NCBI RefSeq assembly: GCF_900103835.1
Contig: NZ_FNID01000032.1
Coordinates: 1-33,823 of the forward strand
Source: Acetanaerobacterium elongatum
Lineage (GTDB): Bacteria > Bacillota > Clostridia > Oscillospirales > Ruminococcaceae
Reading direction: 5' to 3'
Length of the DNA stretch: 33,823 nucleotides
Positions 22,309 through 31,492 of this stretch are shown one piece after another. The notes under the pieces were generated by a model, which worked only from the letters and a program-made list of their open reading frames with translations, did not search any database and had not been told where the DNA came from. Both the position numbers and the translations under genes were made by a program. Each line of letters begins with the position of its first letter. Position 1 is the stretch's first letter.

Positions 22309-23238
22309 ATGCAAAAATCAAGTTTCTTTAATTCCATCAGCGGCGACCGCCGCTACAAGGCCGAGGAATGGGCAGAATACTTCTCATCGTTTATCGGTAA
22401 CGGCATCTTCCCGAACCCCTCCACCAACCTGATGGTTCAGGCCGGAACCGGCATGAATATCTCGATTCTGCCGGGAAAGGCATGGATAAACGGCTACTTT
22501 TATCAAAACACCGAGCCGCTGACAACCCAGCTGGACACCGCCGACGGCATACTCAAACGAATCGACCGGGTGGTAGTTTGCTGGAGCCTTGCCGACCGCA
22601 GCATCTCCGTCACCATTAAAAAAGGTGCCAACTCCAGCACCCCTGCCGCTCCCGCCCTGCAGAGAGATGCCGATGTTTACGAGCTGGCGCTCGGGGATAT
22701 TCTGGTTGGAAACGGCGTAGTTGCTCTGTCACAGGCAAACATCACCGACCAGCGGCTGAATACGGAGCTGTGCGGTATTGTGACACAGACGGTGGTAACC
22801 ATCGATACCTCGCAGTACACTGCACAGCTCAATACCCTGTTTTCTGAAGCGCAGGCAGCGGTAAACGGGCAGATTGCATCGTTACTGGAACAGCTGAACG
22901 CCCAGCTGGATGAAAACCAGGCGGAGTTTGAGGCATGGTTTGCCACCATCCAGAACATCCTCGATAAAAATGCGGCGGGAAACCTTTTTAATCTCATTGA
23001 GCAGCACAAGAACGATACCGCTCCGCACGTTACATCAGCGGAAAAGGCTGCGTGGAACGCGCTTGCCGCCGTTACTGATTTCATGCGGACTTCCGCAGTA
23101 CAGACTATGAGCGAAAAGCTGGTGGCCGGCGGAGCCCTTGATGAAACAGCGGCGCAGGTGAGAAACGCCGTCATCCTGCCAAGCACAATGACGGATTTCT
23201 CGGCGGTACCGAACAAGACGCTGATTTTTACCTACTAG
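22309..23238 (+). CDS. Baseplate/tail appendage structural protein
   Basis: 309 aa. The N-terminal MQKSSFFNSISGDRRYKAEE, then WAEYFSSFIGNGIFPNPSTN, PGKAWINGYFYQN and KRIDRVVVCWSLADRSISV resemble upper baseplate proteins of Firmicute siphoviruses. Residues 165-225 are a coiled coil (LNTLFSEAQAAVNGQIASLL), and HVTSAEKAAWNAL is a short phage motif found in tail fibre proteins. It probably trimerises and links receptor-binding proteins to the hub. The start ATG 22309 lies eleven bases from AGGAG. Its exact role is inferred from order. Confidence 0.75.
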   Translation: MQKSSFFNSISGDRRYKAEEWAEYFSSFIGNGIFPNPSTNLMVQAGTGMNISILPGKAWINGYFYQNTEPLTTQLDTADGILKRIDRVVVCWSLADRSISVTIKKGANSSTPAAPALQRDADVYELALGDILVGNGVVALSQANITDQRLNTELCGIVTQTVVTIDTSQYTAQLNTLFSEAQAAVNGQIASLLEQLNAQLDENQAEFEAWFATIQNILDKNAAGNLFNLIEQHKNDTAPHVTSAEKAAWNALAAVTDFMRTSAVQTMSEKLVAGGALDETAAQVRNAVILPSTMTDFSAVPNKTLIFTY

Positions 23239-23255
23239 AAGGACGGTGAGCTCCT

Positions 23256-24407
23256 ATGGCGGTACTTCTTAAAGCGGGCACTGACAAAACGGTGAACAGG
23301 GTCCGTTACAAAAACGGAGCGGCAGGCTTGGCGGAGGTCGTGCGCATCTATCTGAAGAACGGGCTGGGACAGCTGCGTGAGCTTTTCCGGCAGCTGTTTG
23401 TGCCGGGCATTGACCTAGTGCTTGATACCAGAGGCGATATGCACGAGATTCTTGTATGCAGCAACACCTATTTGTTCTCCTACTTCAACAATTACTATGC
23501 CAGCAACCCGCCCATCTGCTGTTTTGATGCAAACCTTACGTCCATCGGCGGGCTGTCGCTCAATGCAGCGAGCAGCCCGTATTTTGCGGCGGCGGCAAGT
23601 GTGGGGACATACTCCTTATTTGCAGGAGGATACGTCGCAAATTCCACCGCGATTGTTCCGACAGGCGCTGTCTACGCATTCAGTGACAGCTTAGTACGAA
23701 CCAATCCCACAGCGCTTAGCACCGCACGGGGTGCCCCAGCAGGAGCCGCCGTAGGCAATTATGCACTGTTCGCGGGAGGAGATTCCTCTACAACCGGCAC
23801 AATGGCAGCCTCCGCGGTGGTCAACGCCTATTCGGCGAGCATGGTTCGGTCTACGCCAACCGCTCTTTCGGTTGCCAGGATTGCGCTTGGGGGAATATCC
23901 AACGGCACCTATGCCCTCTTTGTGGGCGGAAGTAACTCCAGCGGGGCAAATGTAACCACGGTGGAAGCGTACAATGCAAGCCTTACTCGTACTACGCTGT
24001 CGTCAATGACTTCAAACGGCAGCGGCAATTACATGTGCGCCAATGCAGCAATCGCTGATTACTTTTTGATTTACAACGGAAATTCCGGATTTGAGGTGTA
24101 TTCCAAAGCGCTGGTGAAGCAATCCTTTATCACGGTTTCCCCGAATTACGGCATAAGCGGATGCCATACCTTTGATAGAAGCTGCGCGGTATTTCTTGGA
24201 TATGACAGCTATTCAAGTAAAAAGGCCATCGGCTTTGCGTATGATAACACACTGGTTCGCTCATCGGTCCTTACCCCGGCGCTGCCGGTGGTAGGCTGCG
24301 GGGCGATCGGATTCAAGGATCACGTGGTTTTTGCAAAAGGAAGCTATGCTGTTGGGAATACCTTTGCAACGATTCCCCATGCGCAGACGCTACGGTATTA
24401 CAAATAG
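23256..24407 (+). CDS. Kelch-like repeat tail protein, candidate receptor-binding protein
   Basis: 383 aa. Residues 1-55 are an N-terminal anchor (NRVRYKNGAAGLAEVVRIYL). The rest holds degenerate kelch-type blades of about 45-55 residues: GTYSLFAGGYVANSTA, GNYALFAGGDSS, GTYALFVGGSNSSG, each followed by an AYS/AYN-xx-(L/M)(V/T)R-(T/S) strand. Together they should fold into a beta-propeller. The position after the baseplate protein and before the holin fits a host-recognition protein. Binding of sugars or protein is not shown by sequence. ATG 23256 follows AAGGACGGTGAGCTCCT. Confidence 0.7.
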   Translation: MAVLLKAGTDKTVNRVRYKNGAAGLAEVVRIYLKNGLGQLRELFRQLFVPGIDLVLDTRGDMHEILVCSNTYLFSYFNNYYASNPPICCFDANLTSIGGLSLNAASSPYFAAAASVGTYSLFAGGYVANSTAIVPTGAVYAFSDSLVRTNPTALSTARGAPAGAAVGNYALFAGGDSSTTGTMAASAVVNAYSASMVRSTPTALSVARIALGGISNGTYALFVGGSNSSGANVTTVEAYNASLTRTTLSSMTSNGSGNYMCANAAIADYFLIYNGNSGFEVYSKALVKQSFITVSPNYGISGCHTFDRSCAVFLGYDSYSSKKAIGFAYDNTLVRSSVLTPALPVVGCGAIGFKDHVVFAKGSYAVGNTFATIPHAQTLRYYK

Positions 24408-24421
24408 AGAGGAGAAAAGAA

Positions 24422-24742
24422 ATGATTAAGCTTGAGCTTTTTAACGGCAAGAAGACCTACATGTTCCCGAACGGCGAAGTGGCGACCCCAGAAAGAATCA
24501 AGCAGCAGTTTCCGGCGGTGGAGGTATTCCCGCATGTGTTGGAGGTAAACGGGAACGTGTGCCAGGCTGTGCAGGAGCTGGCGGCGATGCGCAGTTCCTA
24601 CGGCATTGACGACGCTTTAACCGACGCGCAGGCATTGGAGGCCATGCAGAAGATGATAAACTCGCCGCCGCCCGCACCGGAGCCTTCCGCTCAGGAACGG
24701 ATTGCGGCCGCTTTGGAATTTCAAAACCTGATTAATATGTGA
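24422..24742 (+). CDS. Small phage protein between tail and lysis modules
   Basis: 106 aa: MIKLELFNGKKTYMFPNGEV, ATPERIKQQFPAVEVFPHVL, and a helical end with PPPAPEPSAQERIAAALEFQ. The N-terminal beta part and C-terminal helices are common in short proteins after tail fibre genes of Clostridia phages. It may be a fibre chaperone or baseplate accessory; this cannot be decided. ATG 24422 follows AGAGAGGAGAAAAGAA. Confidence 0.7.
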   Translation: MIKLELFNGKKTYMFPNGEVATPERIKQQFPAVEVFPHVLEVNGNVCQAVQELAAMRSSYGIDDALTDAQALEAMQKMINSPPPAPEPSAQERIAAALEFQNLINM

Positions 24743-24755
24743 GGAGGATAAGAAC

Positions 24756-24902
24756 ATGACCTACGAAACGGTAAAGAAGAATTATGACAATAGTCTGTGG
24801 AACAGAAAGATGGTGAAGGTAGCGGTGGTCAAAGGCGTGATTACCCCGGAAGAATACAAGAAGATCACCGGTGAAAAATATGAGAAGGAAGGTACTGTAT
24901 GA
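24756..24902 (+). CDS. xkdX: XkdX family protein
   Basis: 48 aa: MTYETVKKNYDNSLWNRKMV, KVAVVKGVITPEEYKKITGE and a short charged tail. The (S/T)-LW-x(3)-MVKxAVxKGxITxxEYxxITG pattern is diagnostic of XkdX proteins found just before phage holins. The function is not known. ATG 24756 lies behind GAGGAGGATAAGAAC. The stop overlaps the holin start by 4 nt. Confidence 0.85.
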   Translation: MTYETVKKNYDNSLWNRKMVKVAVVKGVITPEEYKKITGEKYEKEGTV

Positions 24903-25312
24903 TGAGGGAGATCTGGAACTGGATTCAGGTGCTTGCGGCGGCTGTGGGAGGATGGCTTGGGTATAACCTGGGTGGAATGGACGGTTTTCTTTATGCGCTG
25001 CTGGCGTTTGTAACCTTGGATTACCTCACCGGCATTGCGGCGGCCATTGTGGAGAAAAAGCTCTCGAGCGATATCGGCTTTCGGGGAATCGTCAAGAAGG
25101 TGCTGATTTTTGTAATGGTCGCGGTCGGACATATCATTGATAAGCAGATCATCGGAGATGGCAGCGGGATTCGAACCGCGGTCATCTTTTTTTATCTCTC
25201 CAACGAGGGCCTGTCCGTCTTGGAAAACGCGGCCCGCATCGGTCTGCCCATCCCCGAAAAGATTAAGGAGATACTTTCTCAGCTGAACAGCAAAGACGGA
25301 AAGGGTGAGTAA
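24899..25312 (+). CDS. Phage holin, phi29/Cp-1 type
   Basis: 137 aa with two to four membrane segments: VLAAAVGGWLGYN, LYALLAFVTLDYLTGIAAAI, VLIFVMVAVGHII and the partly hydrophobic TAVIFFYLSN. LDYLTGIAAAIVEKKLSS, GFRGIVKK and SNEGLSVLENAA are typical for the toxin-secretion/phage-lysis holin family. It opens the membrane at the end of infection so that the amidase can act. ATG 24899 (or the second ATG 24902) overlaps xkdX and follows AGAAGGAAGGTACTGT. Confidence 0.92.
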   Translation: MMREIWNWIQVLAAAVGGWLGYNLGGMDGFLYALLAFVTLDYLTGIAAAIVEKKLSSDIGFRGIVKKVLIFVMVAVGHIIDKQIIGDGSGIRTAVIFFYLSNEGLSVLENAARIGLPIPEKIKEILSQLNSKDGKGE

Positions 25313-26029
25313 ATGAATCTGCATAAATTGATACTTATAAACAACGCCTGCTACAAGGTAGGCCGAACCATCATACCGAAGGGCATCATGGTTCATTCCA
25401 CCGGAGCCAACAACCCGTACCTGAAACGCTATGTCGGTCCGGATGACGGGTTGCTCGGGAAGAACCCGTACAACAATCACTGGAATCAGGACAAGCCGGA
25501 CGGTCGACAGGTCTGCGTCCACGGTTTCATAGGCAAGCTGGCGGATGGCAGTATCGCCACCTACCAGACCCTACCGTGGAATATGCGCGGCTGGCACTGC
25601 GGCAGCGGTTCCAAGGGCTCCGGCAACGACACGCACATCGGCTTTGAGATCTGCGAGGACGGTCTGACCGACCCCACATATTTTTCTGCCGTTTACAAGG
25701 AGGCCGTGGAGCTTTGCGTATATCTCTGCAAGCAGTTTAACCTCACTGAGAAGGACATCATCTGCCACAGCGAGGGTTACAAGTTGGGGATTGCCAGCAA
25801 CCACGGGGATGTGATGCATTGGTTTCCGAAGCACGGCAAGAGTATGGATACCTTCCGGGCTGATGTTAAGAAGCTGCTGGATACCGAAAACGCCTCCGCC
25901 CCGGATGAACCAAAGACGCTGTACAGGGTTCAGGTTGGAGCGTATTCAGAAAAAGCAAATGCCGAAGTGCTTCTGAAAAAGCTCAGAGTGGCTGGATTTG
26001 CAGATGCTTTTATCAAGTACGACAAATAG
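25313..26029 (+). CDS. N-acetylmuramoyl-L-alanine amidase (endolysin) with SPOR-like domain
   Basis: 238 aa. Amidase_2 domain: GIMVHSTGANNPYLKRYV with the zinc-binding His, then HWNQDKPDGRQVCVHGFIG, WHCGSGSKGSGNDTHIGFEI, ICHSEGYKLGIASNHGDVMHW with further His and catalytic residues. Residues 200-238 (YRVQVGAYSEKANAEVLLKK) form a SPOR-like peptidoglycan-binding domain. It cleaves the amide link between muramic acid and the stem peptide. The start ATG abuts the holin stop. No signal peptide, so it depends on the holin. Confidence 0.93.
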   Translation: MNLHKLILINNACYKVGRTIIPKGIMVHSTGANNPYLKRYVGPDDGLLGKNPYNNHWNQDKPDGRQVCVHGFIGKLADGSIATYQTLPWNMRGWHCGSGSKGSGNDTHIGFEICEDGLTDPTYFSAVYKEAVELCVYLCKQFNLTEKDIICHSEGYKLGIASNHGDVMHWFPKHGKSMDTFRADVKKLLDTENASAPDEPKTLYRVQVGAYSEKANAEVLLKKLRVAGFADAFIKYDK

Positions 26030-26098
26030 AGGGCACATCGTTGCTGATAGGCAGTCCATAAACCAGCGGTCAAGTTATTGACCTGCAGTTATTATTCA

Positions 26099-26140
26099 GG
26101 CTCGTAGAGATGATGTATTTTCATTTTCACGGGCCTTTTT
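26099..26140 (+). terminator. Terminator of the late operon
   Basis: GGCTCGTAGAGATGA pairs with TCATTTTCACGGGCC (15 bp with wobbles and one mismatch, 7-nt loop) and is followed by TTTTT. It stands 70 nt after the amidase stop and before the recombinase unit. Confidence 0.75.
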
Positions 26141-26217
26141 CTGTTTTCGGTACGGTTTTGCGCTCCGCCTGTCCTGTACGAGGTGGAGGGAGTGTCCCTC
26201 AGAACGGAGGATGGAAT

Positions 26218-26625
26218 ATGACTGATAACCAAAAACAATCCATAAAAGAGATGCGAGGCATCGGCAATGGATATAAGAAGATATCCCAGGCACTCGATTT
26301 GCCCCTGGGAACAGTGCAGTCGTTTTGTCGCAGAGAAAACATAACGGTCGCGAAGCCCGTTGTTCATGATGAGAATCACTGCCGCCAGTGCGGTAAAACG
26401 CTCATCCAGACGGATAAGGTGAAAAGGCGGAAATTCTGCTCAGATGAATGCCGGGTCAAATGGTGGACAGAACATCCGTGTTCAAAGAACACTGACTCAA
26501 AATCGTGCCATACCGGAGTATGCGAGAACTGCGGCAAGACCTTCACCGCCTATGGAAAAGAACCAAGAAAATACTGCTCCCACAAGTGCTACGCAGAGGC
26601 AAGATTCGGAGGCGGCGCGCTATGA
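26218..26625 (+). CDS. HTH/zinc-finger protein of the recombinase module
   Basis: 135 aa. Residues 1-40 form a sigma-70-region-4-like or resolvase-like helix-turn-helix (MRGIGNGYKKISQALDLPLG, TVQSFCRRE). Two zinc-finger-like parts follow: CRQCGKTL and KFCSDECRVKWW, then CENCGKTFTAYGKEPRKYCS. Such proteins often precede serine recombinase trios in Clostridia and may be recombination directionality factors or regulators; that role is not proven. ATG 26218 follows ACGGAGGATGGAAT. The next gene overlaps the end by 4 nt. Confidence 0.75.
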   Translation: MTDNQKQSIKEMRGIGNGYKKISQALDLPLGTVQSFCRRENITVAKPVVHDENHCRQCGKTLIQTDKVKRRKFCSDECRVKWWTEHPCSKNTDSKSCHTGVCENCGKTFTAYGKEPRKYCSHKCYAEARFGGGAL

Positions 26626-26804
26626 AAAAGGAACAATTTTATAAGGAAATGCTGTACCACTCAAGCCTCTCTCCTTTCAAAGCTATGCTTAAAAACGGCA
26701 TCATTTCCGGGGACGATTACCGGGTAATTGATACAATTCTGAGGGTGAAATATTCTCCGCTATTTGTAGAGAAAAGTTATCAAATACCACTGGATAATAA
26801 GTGA
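26622..26804 (+). CDS. SHOCT-like small protein of the recombinase module
   Basis: 60 aa: LYHSSLSPFKAMLKNGIISG, DDYRVIDTILRVKYSPLF. The SPFKAMLxxGIIxxxDYxxIDTxLxxKYxPxF pattern is the SHOCT-like protein often found between the zinc-finger gene and serine recombinases. It has no known biochemistry. It begins at ATG 26622 in overlap with the previous gene, with no own strong ribosome site. Confidence 0.75.
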   Translation: MKKEQFYKEMLYHSSLSPFKAMLKNGIISGDDYRVIDTILRVKYSPLFVEKSYQIPLDNK

Positions 26805-26846
26805 GAATGACGGTAATATGGCTACTACCCAAAGGAGGACTCAGCT

Positions 26847-28145
26847 ATGGAAAAGCAGATTATTGACATTACGCCAACTCGCACAGCCTTTGCCGTAAAG
26901 CGGCGTGTGGCAGCATATGCACGGGTTTCCTGTGATAAGGATACCATGCTTCACTCTCTGGCGGCGCAAATCGATTATTACCGTAAGTACATAACCCGCA
27001 ACCCAGAATGGACATTTGTCGGTGTATATGCGGACGAGGCCAAAACGGGAACCAAAGACGACAGAGAGCAGTTTCAGAAGCTGCTCTCTGATTGCCGTTC
27101 GGGGCTTATTGATATGGTGGTCACGAAGTCAATTTCCCGCTTTGCGAGAAATACGGTCACACTGCTCGGCACGGTGCGGGAGCTCAAGGAACTCGGCATC
27201 AATGTCCTTTTTGAAGAACAGAATATCAGTTCTATCAGCGAAGGAGGCGAATTAATGCTCACCCTTTTAGCGTCCCAGGCACAGGAAGAAAGCCTGTCCT
27301 GCAGTGAGAACTGCAAGTGGAAGATTCGTAAGGGGTTTGAGCGTGGGCAGCCCAACACCTGCACCATGCTCGGCTATCGCCTGGTGAACGGCGAAATTAC
27401 ACTTGTGCCGGACGAAGCGGAAATCGTAAAAGAAATCTTCGACCTATATCTTTCCGGCTGCGGCGTTCAGAAAATCGCAAATACGCTGAACGAGCGTAGC
27501 GTCCGCACGGAAAAGATACCGTTCTGGCATCTGGACACCATCCGCAGCATTTTGCGAAACGAGAAGTATATGGGCGATTTGCTCCTGCAGAAATCACTGA
27601 GCGAAAGCCACCTTACAAAACGCCAAGTTAAAAATGAAGGTCAGCTTCAGCAATTCTATATTACCAATGACCATGAACCGATAGTGTCCAGAGCCGTTTT
27701 CTCCGAAGTGCAGAGCGAGGTTCAGCGTCGTGCCGAGAAGCACAAATGCAAAGCCGGTAATAAGAGCGTCTTCACGGGAAAAATCAGATGCGGCATCTGT
27801 GGTAAGAACTACAGACGCAAGACCACACCCCACAACACGGTCTGGTGCTGTTCCACCTTTAACATCCGTGGGAAAGCATACTGCGCCTCCAAGGCCATCC
27901 CAGAAAATACCCTAAAGGATTGTATTTCGGACGCTCTTGGTAGTAAGTACTTTGCAGAAGATTTCTTTACGGAAACGGTGGACTCTATCGTTGCTGAACC
28001 AGGTAATACTATGCGGTTGATTTTCAAGGACGGCACGGAAAAGAAAATTACATGGCAAGACCGCTCACGCTCTGAAAGCTGGACGGACGATATGCGTGAG
28101 GCTGCGAGACAAAAACAGCTTGAAAGGAATGGTGCAAGAATATGA
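26847..28145 (+). CDS. Large serine recombinase 1
   Basis: 432 aa. Catalytic domain: RVAAYARVSCDKDTMLHSLA with the nucleophile at about Ser28, then SISRFARNT with active-site arginines, and a recombinase domain (MLGYRLVNGEITLVPDEAEI). A zinc-ribbon (CGICGKNYRRK, WCCSTFNIRGKAYC) is followed by a short C-terminus; the coiled-coil domain of larger integrases is reduced. It starts at ATG 26847 behind AAAGGAGGACTCAGCT. Its stop overlaps the next recombinase by 4 nt. It may act with the other two in integration and excision. Confidence 0.92.
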   Translation: MEKQIIDITPTRTAFAVKRRVAAYARVSCDKDTMLHSLAAQIDYYRKYITRNPEWTFVGVYADEAKTGTKDDREQFQKLLSDCRSGLIDMVVTKSISRFARNTVTLLGTVRELKELGINVLFEEQNISSISEGGELMLTLLASQAQEESLSCSENCKWKIRKGFERGQPNTCTMLGYRLVNGEITLVPDEAEIVKEIFDLYLSGCGVQKIANTLNERSVRTEKIPFWHLDTIRSILRNEKYMGDLLLQKSLSESHLTKRQVKNEGQLQQFYITNDHEPIVSRAVFSEVQSEVQRRAEKHKCKAGNKSVFTGKIRCGICGKNYRRKTTPHNTVWCCSTFNIRGKAYCASKAIPENTLKDCISDALGSKYFAEDFFTETVDSIVAEPGNTMRLIFKDGTEKKITWQDRSRSESWTDDMREAARQKQLERNGARI

Positions 28146-29791
28146 GCAATAAGAATGTCACGGTCATACCCGCTAAACCGACAGGGTTCATGCAAGGCCT
28201 GCCCGGTTTGCTAAAAAAGCGGAGAGTGGCGGGATACGCCCGTGTTTCCACAGACAAGGATGAACAGCAGAACAGCTACGAAGCGCAGGTTGAATATTAC
28301 ACCGACTATATTAAGCGAAATCCGGAATGGGAGTTCGTGGAGGTGTATACCGACGAGGGTATCAGCGGTACCAGCACCAAGCACCGCGAAGGCTTTAAGC
28401 GCATGATTGCCGACGCGCTTGACGGTAAAATCGACCTCATCCTCACTAAATCGGTCAGCCGTTTCGCCAGAAATACGGTCGACAGCCTAACCACCATACG
28501 ACAGCTAAAGGACAAAGGCACCGAGGTCTATTTCGAGAAAGAGAACATTTTCACGATGGATTCCAAGGGTGAGCTGCTCCTCACCATCATGTCGAGCCTG
28601 GCGCAGGAAGAATCCCGTTCCATTTCAAAGAACATCACCTGGGGCAAACGCAAGAGCATGGCAGACGGCAAGGTGTCCTTTGCCTATAGTTCCTTCCTCG
28701 GCTACGATATGGGTGCTGACGGTCATTTATATATAGTAGAGGAACAGGCTGAAATCGTACGCAGAATCTACGACGAGTTCCTTGCTGGAAAGACCACCTA
28801 CGACATCGCCACAAGGCTCACCGCAGACGGCATTCCAACTCCGATGAACAAGGTGAAGTGGCAGGACTCCACGGTCAGGCACATACTGCAAAATGTTAAA
28901 TATCGCGGGGATTCCATTTTGCAACAATATTTTGTGGAGGATTTTTTAACTAAAAAAATCAAGAAAAATACGGGTGAATTGCCCCTTTACTATGTTAGTC
29001 AAAACCACCCGCCAATCATCCCACCGGAGAAATTTGAGATGGTGCAGGAGGAGTTCCGCAGACGAAAGGAAGGCGGCCCATACACCTGCATTTCTCCCTT
29101 TTCCGGCAGAATCGTATGCGGCGACTGCGGCGGCTTTTACGGCAGAAAAGTGTGGCACAGCGGCAGTACCTACCAGTCTTTTGTATGGCACTGCAATAAT
29201 AAGTTTACCAAGCGGAAATACTGCTCCACACCGTCCGTTAAGGAAGAAGCCATCATGAAGTGCTTCGTGGATGCTTTCAACAGTCTCATTGCGAAAAAAG
29301 ATGAGATTGTCAGAAACTACGAGGAGTGCCTTTCTGCCATAACCGATGACAGTGCTTACAAGACCAGACTTGCCAAAGTCGAAGACCTCAGTGCGGGGCT
29401 TACGGAAAGAATGCATGACAACCTTACCAGAGAGAGCCGCATGATGGATGACTGTGGTGACGACAATCCGCTCAAAAAGGAACGGGATGAGATAACCGCC
29501 GAATACGAAGTTCTGCAGAAGGAACACCAGGAGCTTACATCCAAAATCGCCCTCTGCGCCGCCAAGAAAGTGCAGGTACGCGGTTTCCTTCAGCTTTTGA
29601 AGAAGCAGAAGAAAGCACTGGTGGAGTTCGACCCGCTCGTTTGGCAAGCGGCGGTTCACTACATGGTCATCAACGAGGACTGCACGGTGAAATTTATATT
29701 CCGCGACGGCACCGAACTGCCGTGGGTAATCGACCCCGGCGTCAAGTCCTATAAAAAAAGAAAGCTGGTAGAATCATGCCAACAAGAATAA
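28142..29791 (+). CDS. Large serine recombinase 2
   Basis: 549 aa. RVAGYARVSTDKDEQQNSYE holds the nucleophile (about Ser36); SVSRFARNTVDSL, GISGTSTKHREGF and LAQEESRSIS follow. The recombinase domain is at 190-300 and the zinc-ribbon is CGDCGGFYGRKVWH...WHCNNKF...YCSTP. A coiled-coil with LAGL-like helices follows (KDEIVRNYEECLSAITDDS to AAKKVQVRGFLQLLKKQKKA). This is the only full-length integrase-like member. The remnant at 31603-32433 is clearly its relative. Confidence 0.93.
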   Translation: MSNKNVTVIPAKPTGFMQGLPGLLKKRRVAGYARVSTDKDEQQNSYEAQVEYYTDYIKRNPEWEFVEVYTDEGISGTSTKHREGFKRMIADALDGKIDLILTKSVSRFARNTVDSLTTIRQLKDKGTEVYFEKENIFTMDSKGELLLTIMSSLAQEESRSISKNITWGKRKSMADGKVSFAYSSFLGYDMGADGHLYIVEEQAEIVRRIYDEFLAGKTTYDIATRLTADGIPTPMNKVKWQDSTVRHILQNVKYRGDSILQQYFVEDFLTKKIKKNTGELPLYYVSQNHPPIIPPEKFEMVQEEFRRRKEGGPYTCISPFSGRIVCGDCGGFYGRKVWHSGSTYQSFVWHCNNKFTKRKYCSTPSVKEEAIMKCFVDAFNSLIAKKDEIVRNYEECLSAITDDSAYKTRLAKVEDLSAGLTERMHDNLTRESRMMDDCGDDNPLKKERDEITAEYEVLQKEHQELTSKIALCAAKKVQVRGFLQLLKKQKKALVEFDPLVWQAAVHYMVINEDCTVKFIFRDGTELPWVIDPGVKSYKKRKLVESCQQE

Positions 29792-31245
29792 TTCTCCCTA
29801 AGTCCGAAAAGCCGGAGAAAAAGCGGGTAGCAGCGTACTGCCGGGTATCGTCCTCCAGCGATGAGCAGCTCCATAGCCTTGCGGCACAGACAAGCTATTA
29901 TGAAAATTTCTTTGCTTCGGCCAAGGATGCAGAGTTTGCGGGTATTTACGCCGATAGCGGTCTTTCCGGCACCCGCACAAAGAACCGCACCGAGTTCCTT
30001 CGCTTAATTGAAGACTGTCGTGCCGGAATGGTAGACGCCATTATAACGAAGAGTGTATCACGCTTCGGACGCAATACCGTGGACACGCTGGTGTTTACCA
30101 GAGAGCTCCGCAATCTTGGCATCGATGTTTTCTTCGAGAAAGAGGGCCTGCATTCCTGTTCACCAGAGGGTGAATTGCTGCTTACGCTGATGGCGGCTAT
30201 GGCGGAGTCCGAAGCTGTAAGTATGTCCGACAACATTAAGTGGGGAAAACGTAAACGGTTTGAAAAAGGCATGATTGAGAGCCTTGCCCTCAACAACATA
30301 TATGGTTTTCGTAAAACGGCAGATGGCATCGAGATATTTGAAACCGAGGCTTGCGTTGTCCGCCACATCTACGAGCTGTTTCTTTCCGGGTTAGGATATG
30401 CAGAGATTGCAAAACGGCTTAACGCCGAGAATGCTCCAACCCGCCGTGACGGGTCCGTCTGGGAGAGCACAACGGTTAAGAATATAATCACAAACGAGAA
30501 AAATTGCGGGAATTGCTTGTTCCAGAAGACACTTATCCGAGATCCATTATCCCACAAATCCAGACCAAACAAGGGTGAGCTTCCTCAATTTCTGGTAGAG
30601 GATTGCTTGCCCTCTATTATTGATAAGGAAACATGGCTCATCGCTCAGAGAATGCGTGAACGGAATCACCGCAACGGTTCCAGTGTTCCGTCAGAAGAGT
30701 ATCCGTTTGCAGGAATGCTCTTCTGCGGCATTTGCGGTGCGCCGGTGGGCTTCTACTACTCCAAAGGCGAAGGGTTTGTAATGAAGACCGTGTACCGATG
30801 CTCAAGCCGAAAAACAAGGACAGCAAAGGCTGTGGAAGGTGTGACATATACGCCGCCGCACAAGTCCAATTACACAAAAAATCCATCGCCTGGGCTGATT
30901 GAGTATCGAGAAAAGTATGGCGGACAGTATCTCAAACCACGACCGATGATTTGCACGGACATCCGTATTCCTCTTGAACGCCCGCAAAAGGCATTCGTTC
31001 AGGCTTGGAACTACATTGTAGGTCAGCGTGGTAGATACCAGGCGACGCTTATAAGAACAGTCGAGAACAATGATGATGTTCTTATTCGATACCGCGCTAG
31101 GGAGATGTTGGAGCTGATTGACAGAGTCGGCAGGCTCAACACATTTGATTTTCCCCTCATGCTCAGAACCCTCGACCGAGTTGAAACGACCGCAGATGAA
31201 AAGCTGACTTTCATCTTTCAGTCCGGGATACGCATCACAATATGA
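29776..31245 (+). CDS. Large serine recombinase 3
   Basis: 489 aa. RVAAYCRVSSSSDEQLHSLA carries the nucleophile (about Ser25), GLSGTRTKNRTEFL and SVSRFGRNT follow. Recombinase domain at 165-270. The zinc-ribbon is partly reduced: CGICGAPVGFYY and YRCSSRKTRT. The C-terminus differs from recombinase 2. ATG 29776 overlaps the previous gene by 16 nt and has a weak ribosome site, so translation is likely coupled. The three genes form one operon, a usual arrangement in Clostridia mobile elements. Confidence 0.92.
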   Translation: MPTRIILPKSEKPEKKRVAAYCRVSSSSDEQLHSLAAQTSYYENFFASAKDAEFAGIYADSGLSGTRTKNRTEFLRLIEDCRAGMVDAIITKSVSRFGRNTVDTLVFTRELRNLGIDVFFEKEGLHSCSPEGELLLTLMAAMAESEAVSMSDNIKWGKRKRFEKGMIESLALNNIYGFRKTADGIEIFETEACVVRHIYELFLSGLGYAEIAKRLNAENAPTRRDGSVWESTTVKNIITNEKNCGNCLFQKTLIRDPLSHKSRPNKGELPQFLVEDCLPSIIDKETWLIAQRMRERNHRNGSSVPSEEYPFAGMLFCGICGAPVGFYYSKGEGFVMKTVYRCSSRKTRTAKAVEGVTYTPPHKSNYTKNPSPGLIEYREKYGGQYLKPRPMICTDIRIPLERPQKAFVQAWNYIVGQRGRYQATLIRTVENNDDVLIRYRAREMLELIDRVGRLNTFDFPLMLRTLDRVETTADEKLTFIFQSGIRITI

Positions 31246-31264
31246 TTACCTATAGATATATAAT

Positions 31265-31294
31265 CTCGTTGCCATCCACGGCAGCGAGGTTTTT
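31265..31294 (+). terminator. Terminator after the recombinase operon
   Basis: CTCGTTGCC pairs with GGCAGCGAG (one wobble) around a 6-nt loop and is followed by GTTTTT. It lies 20 nt behind the stop of recombinase 3. Confidence 0.75.
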
Positions 31295-31492
31295 CTGTTT
31301 TATGGAGTTACACACTTTCAATTTACGGGGCTTTTCCGGCAGCGTGAATCTCCCAAAATACTGATGTTTTTAGGAGCATAATATTGTTTCACACTTTTCA
31401 TATGAACTGATCGCTTTGACCAAGGTAGCATATTGAAAGGCTCAGATGACCTAGCCTTACTGAGTTTGTTCTCATAAGCGTTCCCAATCAAG

